From Podaxis mareebaensis (lineage: Eukaryota > Basidiomycota > Agaricomycetes > Agaricales > Agaricaceae), in the NCBI GenBank assembly GCA_018524725.1, contig JAEUWP010000186.1:1-47089 (forward strand): DNA of 47,089 nucleotides. Direction: 5' to 3'. Numbering within the stretch: the first letter of the stretch is position 1; each line of letters opens with the position of its first letter. Positions 35,106 through 44,744 of the stretch are shown piece by piece. The translations under genes and the position numbers were made by a program. Below the pieces are notes generated by a model, which was not told the DNA's origin, searched no databases, and was given only the letters and a program-made list of their open reading frames with translations.

Positions 35106-35349
35106 GTAGACTGGGCAATTTTATATGTAGTGACTATTGGACATCAGCCAACCTTGTTCATTGCAGATGCTTCTTGAGGCTTGATCTTTTACCAGGTTAA
35201 TCTGGCCTCACAACCTTCTCCAACTTTCCCTACAAAGAATCACTTGCCCCTCTGTCCCAGATGTCCAACATGAATTATTTGTTGAACTAGGTTCACCTCT
35301 TGGCTTCTGGGCCAATGCTTTCTACTCCAACCAGCCACAACACAACAAT
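35106..35349. other. Spacer between array units 2 and 3
   Basis: The first 95 bp continue the unit downstream flank (GTAGTGACTATTGG..CTTGATCTTTTA), which recurs at 38926-38962. The rest is CpG-poor. It has a faint retroelement look (GFWANAFYSNQPQHNNT in one frame), too weak to call. Confidence 0.4.
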
Positions 35350-36350
35350 ACCTTCATGAAGCTGGTAGGAGAAGAAATAGCCTTGTTAACTGTTAGTCAG
35401 AGGAAATCCTGACAAGTCAGAAATAACAAAGACTGGAATATCCAGTCACAGCATGCATCATAGCAAAATTTGGCATGGGTCATATTGAGTCCAATAAACA
35501 TGTCTCAGGTAAGAACAATTCTGCACTTCTAGTTTGAGCCAGTTTGGCTCCAGGGATATTCTGGTGCCAGGTCCATATCCATCTGCATCAGAAATGTTAG
35601 AAAGAAGACAGTGCAAGCACACACACCCCAGCTAAACATTCAAGTGCCTACCATCATAGGTCAAGTTTTCAAGTCTGAGATGCAAATGTTGTCAAGTTGA
35701 TCATGAGGTAAACATGTTGTAGTTCAAGCATTCCTCTGGTATCATATGTTTAATGCTATTGCTGCCCCAGAAATTGGAAAATCAATGAGAATCACTTGTC
35801 AGGTCTGGTGTGGCTGCTCATTTTCTGGGAGTTTTTGACCAGGTGCTGCCTTTGGAGATGATGTTCAAGCAGGGACTAAGATGCCTAGCACAGCAAACAT
35901 AATGCCCCAGAAAGAGTTAAATGCATTCCTTAACAATGGTTATCATTATCCCAGACTGTTCTATCACTGCAACTCATCTTAGTGACACATCAAATGGTTC
36001 TCAATGAGAGCCAAAGACAGTTTTTACAACAAGTCACAAGATGGTGGTTCTTCCCTCCATGAGTGATGTCACTATCAATCACCAGTGCTCCATAGCTCCT
36101 AAAAGAATGGTGTCCACCTCAAAATAACCCTCATTTGTTCACCCTTGCATCAGAGCATTTGTGATGTCACTCGCACAGGAACTTGGATGTCTGAGAGTAG
36201 TATGTTAACCTGTAGCATATATAAAAGCAGAGAACATGAGTGTAACCTCAGAATCAACCACTTCTACCTCATAGTAAGTTTAAGGCTATGTATTCCACTA
36301 TGTGTCTACCAGCCTGACAAATGTGTGCTCTACGATTCCTAGGTTGAACA

Positions 36351-36569
36351 ATGCAAATCAAACCCTTCCTCATTGTTTTATTCTCTTCAACCCTGATTCT
36401 TGCTGCCCCTCACCCTCAAATGGCTGGTATCAGAGATTCAGTCACTGCTAGAAACATAGGAAGTAACTCTGGTGGAAATTTGGGTGGGATTGGTTCGAAC
36501 AGCATCAGCCTTGGTGGTGCTGCTGGTAATGCATCAGGAAAAACATCATTTCCTCATTCATCTAAATAA
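36351..36569 (+). pseudogene. Gly/Asn-rich secreted-type protein, unit 3 copy, disrupted by transposon
   Basis: MQIKPFLIVLFSSTLILAA with PHPQMAG following is a good signal-peptide-like start. The Gly/Asn-rich body runs to GGAAGNA and is then cut by a transposon at 36533, which supplies a foreign tail and stop. The rest of the original frame (NMGINTDSNGDDSNGIDS.., ending GNSQFGF) lies at 37626-37755. TATATAAAAG stands upstream (36217-36226). Confidence 0.7.
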
Positions 36570-37003
36570 GGTCAATAAGGCACTAGTAAGTGACCCACCA
36601 ATCTTATATGCTTTTATTCAGGCTGACTCCTGAGAATAAAATCAATGTAACCTTATTGGTCCTTACTCAGCACAATAAATTCGGAATTATTTTGCTGGCC
36701 AATTAGTGCAACTTGGCCCACAGTGCAAAGCCATATTAATATATTGTAGAGTAGTGGAATCTATCTGCAAAAGGGTTTACATAAAAAGTACTAGCCTTAT
36801 CAAGAACATTATACAGGGTGGTTGGCCTGGGAATGACAGCTCTGGTGGATGCTGGGGAGCTTGGGCTTTGGCCCTTTGCTTCCCTCGCTCATACATGATG
36901 GCAACAGGGCTGATGACAGCCATGGTGACATGTGATGACTGCTTATGTGATGCACAGAGTCCTTGCCACTCAGGTGTAATATAATTCTATTGCAATTTCA
37001 GAA

Positions 37004-37082
37004 TGGCATTTTGGTGTAGTGGTTAAGCTGGTCATGATGGGTGTGATGACAAAAGGTCAAGAGTTCAACTCCTGTCTGTTGC
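37004..37082 (+). mobile_element. tRNA-derived SINE head
   Basis: A pol III A box TGGTGTAGTGGTTAAGC and B box GAGTTCAACTCC stand about 30 bp apart as in a tRNA gene. The acceptor stem does not close (GGCATTT versus CTGTTGC), so this is not a working tRNA. An A/T-rich tail (TATTATATAATAATGATG..) follows, as expected for a SINE. It is nested in the TIR element at 36533-37625. Confidence 0.6.
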
Positions 37083-37146
37083 ACTCACCATATTATATAA
37101 TAATGATGATATAATATATTAACTTAGTTTGAAAGCTATATGAATA

Positions 37147-37341
37147 GAGTGTATGTGCTGTCACTGAAAAGCCTAATCTTTGCTGAAAATGATGTGAATC
37201 TCAAGGAATACACTAACAGCTCCACTGGTGAATGTGACAGCACACCAAAGGTCTGGTGGGGCTGGGTGGAGTGAGTCTCACTGAAAAAGAGTCTAATTTC
37301 GCTTACTGAAATCTCACTGAAAATGTGTAGCACATACACTC
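37147..37341. mobile_element. 195-bp MITE with TA target duplication
   Basis: Ends GAGTGTATGTGCT and AGCACATACACTC are exact 13-bp inverted repeats, flanked by TA on both sides (37145-37146 and 37342-37343). Weaker palindromy extends inward (CACTGAAAA motifs). It is nested inside the larger TIR element. Size, TIRs and TA duplication fit a Tc1/mariner-derived MITE. Confidence 0.8.
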
Positions 37342-37762
37342 TAATAAGACCCTGGTATTCGCTGATAGGGGTCCTATAAGGCCACAGTATCATCCAGTTT
37401 CACCTAATAAGAACAATAAGATTCTTATTAAAGACAAATACAGCACGAGTTTATGAAAATGCATGCAGAACTGCTCTTATTTCCTCTTAAATACTCTTAT
37501 CCACTCTTATTTTATCTTATGACTCTGGTTACCTTATTAGACCTTAGTGAATCTTACTGTATCTCACCACTTCTTATAGTCACCTTAGTTGACTGGATAA
37601 GGAAACAACGTTTTTCCTGATGTGGCAACATGGGTATCAACACTGATAGTAATGGTGATGACAGTAATGGCATTGACAGCACCAGTGGTAACACTGGGAA
37701 CCTCAATGGGTCAGTAGGGGGAATTGGCAATGGAAACAGCCAATTTGGGTTCTGAGATTGTA

Positions 37763-38731
37763 CAGTAATTTACAGTCACTTGACACACCAAAGTGAAATA
37801 ATTTTTCCCTGGTTCAGTGACACTGTATCCTCCAGTGAAAATTACATGAGTGCATTAAAATCAATGTAATCTAAGTATCACCCAAGAATTACAGGTGTAT
37901 TACAAACTTGTGTAGAGATATGCGCATTATACTGCAGAGAGTCAAAAAGGTCCCTTGAGTGTCACTTGACACAGTGTGACATGGGCGTGACCCCAGCCAA
38001 TCAATCAGTATGAAATCCACAAACACTTGTTCCTTTGCAGGACTGAGCCTCTGAGTTGACACAACATATTCCTCCTGGGCCCATTCTCCATTGATCTGAC
38101 ATGCTAAACTCTTCATTGGAGCATTAAACTGAGCTGCAAATGCATGAAGTCCCCTTGGCTTGTCCAAAATTTTGTGTTCTTGTTTGTAGGCTTCTGCCAC
38201 CTCATTGAGCCTTTTATTGAGCTCAGAATGCGCCTTTTGCTTCTAATGGTGTTATGAAGGTGCCCAGCCAACCAAATGGATCAATTTAGAGGCATCCAGT
38301 AGAAAGAACAACTGATGAGAGCAATTGTGGGGTCAGAGGAGTTGTGATGGAGAGCTCAGCTGTCACGCTGAACAGATTCTATTTTTTTCAGGTCAGTTCA
38401 GTGCGACTGCACCCCAGATCTCGTTTATAGATCATTGAAAGGATCTATTACATTCTCAGAGTAAAATAATGGACAATACACAAAAGATAGGATGGCAAAA
38501 GACTCGATTGATCAGACAAAAAGTTGATCCTACCAATTTTAGATCAATTTCATATATGATTTGCCCCGATCTCACCAGTTTCTGCACCAAATCGTTCAAT
38601 TTCAGAAACTATGGTTGTCACATATTGTATCCATTTTTCAGGATTTTCTCAGGATTTTCGGGAATGCTACAGAGGTGTGAGACTGGATTGTGTCAAGTGA
38701 CACTCATGTGTCAAGTGACTGTAAATCACTG
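37763..38731 (-). mobile_element. Pogo/Fot1-like (Tc1/mariner) element, 969 bp, internally deleted
   Basis: Left end CAGTAATTTACAGTCACTTG and right end (reverse complement) CAGTGATTTACAGTCACTTG differ at one base and continue as GACACA. TA flanks both ends. Undisturbed units 1 and 2 read GAGATCGTAGC / GAGATCATAGC, so the TA duplication is directly visible. The minus strand (38200-37889) encodes a transposase N-terminal piece: GLHAFAAQFNAPMKSLACQI then STQRLSPAKEQVFVDFILIDW, like the HTH/CENP-B-type start of pogo/Fot1 transposases. The DDE domain is missing. A subterminal CACTTGACAC recurs near 37964. Confidence 0.85.
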
Positions 38732-38962
38732 TAGCTTTTTGCACGCGCGTTGGAGCATGTAGGCAAAGCAGTTGAATGGCATGCTCCAAGCCATTATCTG
38801 GATTTATTTCTTGGCTGTATTTTCACCTTTATATATCTAATGTGATCTTTTCACATGTCCCAACGGCAGTGTTTTAAAGTTTTATCCCTGGTAGTTTGAT
38901 AGCAGACCAGGCAATCTCATATGTAGTGACTATCAGATGTTCCTTGAAGCTTGATCTTTTAA

Positions 38963-39173
38963 CACTACCACACGACTGTGGGAACTTGTCACTCTTGCAT
39001 TGTTTTGGCCTCTATTCTACCAAATATGGTGCACCAACGTGTACAAAAATAAAAGACCCCTGCACACAAAATGTAGCTGCACACGCGAATTAGCCACTCC
39101 GTAACTAGTGTATATAGTATAAAAGATTGTATTGTCACTTTTTGCATGCACGGAACAAGTCTTTTTTTTGCAT
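38963..39173. other. Unannotated A/T-rich stretch before minisatellite
   Basis: No gene was recognised. The sequence GCATGCACGGAACAAG.. begins the degenerate edge of the following repeat. Confidence 0.3.
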
Positions 39174-39315
39174 GCACGGAATAAGTCATTTCTTACCATG
39201 TGCAGACTAGGTATCTGTTGCGCACGGAGTAAGTCATTTCTTACTGCGCACAGAATAGGTATCTGTTGCACACGGAGTAAGTCATTTCTTACCGCGTGCA
39301 GAATAGGCCCTGTCT
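39174..39315. repeat. 48-bp minisatellite, three units
   Basis: Unit pattern: GCACGGAGTAAGTCATTTCT, then TACTGCGCACAGAATAGG and TATCTGTTGC, at 39174, 39222 and 39270 with a diverged third end. Half-units extend left to about 39145. CpG-containing positions vary between C/T and G/A. Confidence 0.8.
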
Positions 39316-39539
39316 TGTGGGACTGTCAGAGGTAGTGGATTTTTTGCGCATGCAGAATAATTGAATCTGGCATGCAGGCTCACATATCCCCACACAAATA
39401 TATGTCATTGAAAACATAAACTGTTTGTTCCGCATGCAAAAAAATTATTGAAAACCGCACAAGAAAACATTCATTGCCTTTCTCTTCTATGTACCCGAGA
39501 AATCCACCCAATCATTTAGCTTTAACCCACACTTTCGCG

Positions 39540-40340
39540 TATCATTCGTATTCCTGCCTGAAATTCTTTCCATCATGAGAGTGATGACAGTCATAGAATG
39601 GGATATTTTTGTGATGAGGAGGCATCAGTGTGTGTACGGTTGCAATGTTCATGTTGAACCGGTCAAAGATTCTGATGGTGGAGTGCCATTGACAATCAGA
39701 CATCGAAGAGTGATCCAGATTTCTATATGCAATACCATTAGTGATGACGTTATGGATGAGTAAAAGGGTACCTGCACTACTACTCCGGCAATGGGCCCCT
39801 TGACTCCCTGAGCTCCCAAGTCCCTGACAAGTCGGCGCCAAACGTCGCATAGGGCTTTGCGGATATGCCTGTCTTGGTCGATCGTCACTTCCTTCCTCAT
39901 GATTCCATCCAGATACAACACGATATGAGTCTGATTTTTGAGGAATTTCAATGGAAACATAGTTGTTACAGTCCAGTGAGCAGTCAAGGACAAGTGAGGC
40001 AGCAAGGACCCGATCCAGACATTTATTGATCACATCGAAAGCCAAATAGGTACATGCAACACTCACCAGACAATGCAACCACCTACATATACCACCACAA
40101 CGGGTCACCTAGCTAGGTGTAATAAGCCCCCTCCATGTCCCAGCAAGGCGCTGAAAATCAATACACTTACGAGTTTTAATCGGATGCCTGCATCGATGGG
40201 TATCTCCTGCCCATTCCTCATTACATGGTGTAGCCAGATGACTTGAACAGAGGTAGTAGATCCATCCCATGTCATCCTATAGGGATCCGAAAACATTTTC
40301 CATTGAAAGGCATTGTCCGGGTCAACGTACCCCTTCGTGC
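39540..40340 (-). pseudogene. Unrecognised degraded coding fragments
   Basis: Minus-strand pieces look coding but are split between frames: NAFQWKMFSDPYRMTWDGST and WLHHVMRNGQEIPIDAGIRLKL near 40340-40170, AFDVINKCLDRVLAASLVLD near 40040-39980, then after a frame change HIVLYLDGIMRKEVTIDQD and IRKALCDVWRRLVRDLGAQG near 39930-39820. The last block has the look of an Agaricomycete lineage protein, but no family was recognised. They may be exons of one decayed gene. Confidence 0.4.
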
Positions 40341-40574
40341 AGGTATGTTGTTATGTTTATAGCTATGACCTATCTCCTGCTGTTTGTGCGACAGTCCGAT
40401 GTCTCGATTACCTATGACCTACACCTGCTGATTGTATGGCGATCTGATAGCTCGAGGTATTGTCATAGCCATCCTAATTAGGTATGTAGTTAACCATAAA
40501 TGGTTTGATCGGTGATGGCAAATACAAGCGCCATAAACGAGGCGAGGATCAGGTTGAGGTTTATGCCAGTTACA

Positions 40575-40806
40575 GCTGTATCCGCATCTCGCCAAATCTT
40601 CAAGTCCTTGCACAAACTCCTTGGATACCAATGGATGGAACTCAAGAGTTGGTCCAAGCCCAGTTCCAAGCTCTTCGAAATATTCAACCTCTAAGATCAA
40701 CGACGATGAGCCGTATAGTTCGAATACTTTGATTACTGAATCTATGATGTGCTTCTGAGATATTCTAACCTTCTGTCGTCGCAGCTGCCCAAGGAACTGA
40801 AACCGG
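40575..40806 (-). pseudogene. HECT-type E3 ubiquitin ligase fragment (UFD4/TRIP12-like)
   Basis: The minus strand reads RFQFLGQLRRQKVRISQKHI, IDSVIKVFELYGSSSLILEV and EYFEELGTGLGPTLEFHPLVSKEF. The last string is the highly conserved entrance of the HECT domain. The expected next words, KDLKIWRDADT, are present but one frame away, so a single-base indel breaks it. Neither the upstream repeats nor the catalytic Cys lobe is in the window. It is a gene scrap, probably carried here with repeats. Confidence 0.85.
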
Positions 40807-41076
40807 TCATTATGGCAAGACCTGGGAAGAGTATGTCAACTCCATATCATATTTAAAGGTGAAAAAAAAACATCATAGACATGTGTTCAAGATTCATTTG
40901 TAAGTATTAACAGCAAACATATCCTACGTGACCAGTGTGCTTCAAGGACGTCCCAACGCGATGGTGGAAGTTGTTGAGTGTTGGAAAAGCTGCAATTATA
41001 TGTGTAAACAACAGGTAGCAAACACATTCAGAAGGCGAACGAGAGGGTCCGCACCAGTTCGACGTTCAATATTTTG

Positions 41077-43943
41077 TCAAGGACAGCCAATGTCATCCTC
41101 CAAGAACTTCCTTGACAAATCTTCCAGTGTTTTCATCACCTTCCTGCCATCTTTGAAACCACGAACCCTGTCACACCACTTCGTCGCATTCACAGGAGAG
41201 CAGAGCTTGGCATCAGAGCTTTCATTCAAGATCATGTCATTGCGCCTTTTCCACTCATATTCATTGCGGGGTGTCCATTGGCCGAAGTCTTCACCACTGC
41301 CTTCAAATGTCCATATCAGTGGATACCATGACATTATGGCAATCTCCTTGCCCATGCCTGCCCAATATACATGTTAGGATATCACTCTTTGTATATCTTG
41401 TATCACTTACCTGTGAATGTTCTGTATACTCCACACAGTACCTCCAGCTCCTTGTTTGTCAAATTATCATCAATGTACTCAATTCCGTTGTTATCCTGCA
41501 CTGTAAAGATTTTGTTTGCATTGTCACGAATTCCCCAGGGACCTCGGACGCCCTCCACAAGACCGAGATATTGGGAAGCAATGCGCCATGCATATCCTCC
41601 TCTCAACAGAGCGGCATGAGAACATCGAAGGGAAAAGATTGACTGACATTGTCTCTCATAAAATTCATAGTCCTTCTTGTCAAAAACATGACCAGAGAGC
41701 CTCATGGGGACCATTGTCGCAGCAGGCTTCTCTGGTGGTGCTACGTGGAGAGTGTCATGACGTTGAACAGTGCGGAAACGAATGCCATTCTGCACGAGGT
41801 CCCAAGCCAATTCCTCCTCAGACATTCCTTCAGGAAGACAACAAACATACAATGCAGTCACTGCGGATGGGACTGCCAACCTCCACGGAACAGTGCTTAG
41901 GTTCTCAAAGTTGAACATATAGAGTTTTTCCACCTCGTTCTTGATGATCCTGATTGAACTGAGACACATGGAATAACACAGTGTGTGTCTGTTGTCCGGG
42001 GAGAGGTCCCACAAGTCCCACTCAGGCTTCTTGTCCGACCTTCCCGTGAATGACCTGAGGAAGAACATGCACTGCTGGCCAATGGGTGTCTTGAAGAATG
42101 TGTTTGACGATTTGATGCCATGCGTTCTGAGGGCCGAAAGCAAGGATTTGAAGTCCAACTTGGAGGTGGGTTTAGTGAAGGACAATGGTAATGGAACAGG
42201 GGGGACGAAACTGAAGTGCTGCGAAAGTATCTGCAGTGCTTCAAATTGCACTTGTTCCCCATTAGAGTCTTCGTACTGTTGAGCAGGGGCAAATGGGAGC
42301 ATAACCTGACTGGTTGTGGTATTGGGGTGCGGTTCCACTTCTGCTTAAATTGCGGTAAGTTTGGCTACCATTCGAGGGGGCCTGATGTTTGTGTACTCAC
42401 CTGCATTCAATTCTGTTCCAATTTCCTGTGGCAGTGGGACGTCAGTCTCGACTTCGGGACATGGCTGCGGCTCAGTATCCACCTTTTCTGCGGTCTGGGT
42501 AGCTGGCTCCAATAACTTGATGTATTCAATCTCAGAGTCAGAGTCATCGTCGTCTGGACCAAATTCGAAGCAACAATCCCACTCGTTGTAGTAGGGATTG
42601 TAGCATCTCTGATGTCTGCTGTACTCATTCAGAGTATCTAGCCTTTCATCTTTGAGCACCACCCATCGCACGAACTCGCCACCGATAGTCCATTCCCATA
42701 CATAGACGGGGGTGCTCACTGAAGGCGGATTCCTCTTCCTTTCCTCTCTTCTTTGCTGTTCAACTGGCGTCTCCCGTGTGTGTCTACGCTTGTGTGCTCG
42801 CTTCCGCTTTTTGAAGAAAGGCTCCCAAACAGAATGCCCAGACTTAGTCAGTAGCGTAAATACAGTAACCCGATTTCCTGATGATGGAGCAGTCTGAGGA
42901 GCATTTGCATTGTTCACTGGGTCTACACTGGGCAGAGGGCTTTGGGGAGTGAAAGGACTCATGGTCGGACTCAAAGGAGCTAGCCAGTTCATAGTCAGGC
43001 TCATCAGAGAGAATGAATCATCAATTGGGCTTTCACCACGGTTGGTGATGCCCACAGGCCAATTCATAGGGGCAGCAGTCACGGATTCGGAGTAGGTAAG
43101 CGAAGGACCAACCCATGTGGTTGCAACCTGGTACTCTTCGTTTGTCAGACTGACTAAATAAAAGTCACTGCATTGACTACTTGCCCTCTCCCAGTTGCCC
43201 CAATGATACCACACTGGCACACCCTGCTCGACGAACCACAGAGCATGTGGTTGGAATGGCTCATCATTTGGGTGGTGAAGCCAGAGGCCCACACGGTCAA
43301 TGTTCCAGAACCTCTGAAGCAGAGGGGCAATTCAGATGCTATCAAGAGTCGCCTGATCATTCTTCTCCTGCACGATTTGCTTGAACCAATTCGGAGGTGA
43401 CAGCCCTTCAACAAACTCCTTGTCTTCTGGTACCTTCCTCATCATCCAAAATAACAACCCGATCCAGATGGCAAACCAATCTCTCCTGGCCTCTATATGG
43501 TCCATGGCAATTTCTTGCGTCGGGTGACTTGCCCAGTGCTTCCATTGATGAGGAAGGAATGGGCGTATATACTCCAGTTTATTTCTCTTTCCGAGGATGT
43601 CTGTAACTTCATATATCAATTTGTCAATTGCCAACCACTGAGTACCTATCGATCCTGGTAGTACATAGCCTCCATCCTCCGCACAGTGAATCCACCTGGG
43701 CAGGCTGGCCAAAGCCTCAAACCAAATGCCGCTGTAAGGAATGGGGCGAGTCGGGATGAAGCCCAGCCATTCCATCTCTTTCTTCCACCAATGCAGCTTT
43801 TCAAAGTTTTCGGCCCTTGAAACACCCAGCATAAACCTCACAGCTTCCTCATCTCGAGGTGGCATTATAGGTGGCCTATCACAGTTGGGCGAATAGTACA
43901 TATTGCTGTTGATAAACCAGCAGTGGCCTTTCATCAGAGACAT
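41077..43943 (-). pseudogene. Agaricomycete hypothetical protein, one in-frame TGA
   Basis: About 900 codons in at least three exons. The start is ATG 43943 (MSLMKGHCWFINSNMYYSPN). Conserved-looking blocks: RPIPYSGIWFEALASLPRWI, HPTQEIAMDHIEARRDWFAI, GVPVWYHWGNWERASSQCSD, and a basic patch KKRKRAHKRRHTRETP near 42800. The intron at about 42401-42343 (GTGAGT..AGCAG) joins NAG to EVEPHPNTTT in frame; another at about 41396-41356 joins YRTFTG to MGKEIAIMSWYP. At 43332-43334 the frame meets TGA between LDSI and IAPLLQRFWNI; CGA would restore it. Family function unknown. If the TGA were removed by an unrecognised intron, the gene could be intact. Confidence 0.65.
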
Positions 43944-44744
43944 CCTGATTCACAAACTAGGATGGTGGAAGGAGAGGATCAGGGACTACCCAGTACCCTC
44001 GGATGATGTTTTTCTCTGGGACTACCCAGTAGAAAGCAATGGAAGCAGTGGTAATCTGGCTCTATGAAGGAAAGTCAGTGTCATATGTTTGGAAAATGAC
44101 GAGCGCTTACATTTGAGTAGGCGTGAACTTAGCCGTGGTGTTCTTGAGAGGTGAGTGGTTGAGTCTACTTAAAAAGAACTCGTGCTGGTGGTCTGGATTG
44201 ATGGATCAGTCCATCAAGGGATATCGCCGAGCCACTTTCAGCAATCAACGATAATCCAACATTGTTTGGCTGTTACGATCAAGGGTTTTTTCTCACCACC
44301 ACCTCCCCTTCCCCCCATGTATTCCTCCTCCTCTTCTTCAAATCGATGAACTCAGGGAACGACACACTGTCATTGGGCAGTCCCAAGACGGACCAACTTC
44401 GTAGCTACTGGATAGTTCCAGAGCTTCACCATTCCCTCCTACCTTGCCTTCAATAATGCTCCGATGTCCTTGCCTTCAATAATGCCTTGACGTTCTTTGG
44501 CGACCACATCTGCTGGCTCACTTTCAACGCATCATCCCTGGAGCAGCTGTACGCTGCTGGTGTGATGGTTTTCACTCCACTATTTGTGTTCTGGCCTGCA
44601 CCAGTGTTCAACGTCCATTCCGGATCATGGATCTTTGCACCGACTGCATCGCCTCCAAATGAGCTCCCTCCGGCCTCCCCTTTCGCATGTAAATGAATAG
44701 AGTCCCATCTACCATATCTACTCGCTGTGTAATCTGTACCTTGT
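43944..44744. other. Intergenic / possible terminal exon of an unknown gene
   Basis: The plus frame 44487-44696 reads MTFFGDHICWLTFNASSLEQ and FWPAPVFNVHSGSWIF and has normal-looking composition, but no upstream exons or family were recognised. An 18-bp direct repeat CCTTGCCTTCAATAATGC occurs at about 44449 and 44467-44484. Confidence 0.25.

Larger units (their letters stand above)
36533..37625. mobile_element. TIR DNA transposon, about 1.09 kb, non-autonomous
   Basis: Left end CATCAGGAAAAACATCATTTCC; right end, reverse-complemented, is CATCAGGAAAAACGTTGTTTCC: 19 of 22 bases agree, and the differences are mostly transitions. Comparison with uninterrupted units 1 and 2 gives the empty site GGTAATGGCAAC and suggests a TG target duplication. 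No transposase ORF is present. It contains a nested TA-flanked MITE and a tRNA-derived sequence. Superfamily not assigned. Confidence 0.75.
35350..38962. repeat. Tandem array unit 3, 5'-truncated and interrupted by two transposons
   Basis: Starts at GAAGCTGGTAGGAGAAG, matching unit 1 at about 31066, so it lacks the MRF1 part. Unit sequence occupies 35350-36532, 37626-37762 and 38732-38962. The gaps are a CATCAGG-ended element and a CAGTRATTT-ended element. It is CpG-poor. Confidence 0.88.

Noticed and set aside
35200..35350. Possible Copia integrase-like fragment (GFWANAFYSNQPQHN)
   Set aside because: Only a few residues match and no flanking integrase motif is present, so the evidence is too weak.
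39145..39315. Possible CRISPR-like array
   Set aside because: The host is a eukaryote, repeats are contiguous 48-bp units without unique spacers, and no cas gene is present. It is a minisatellite.
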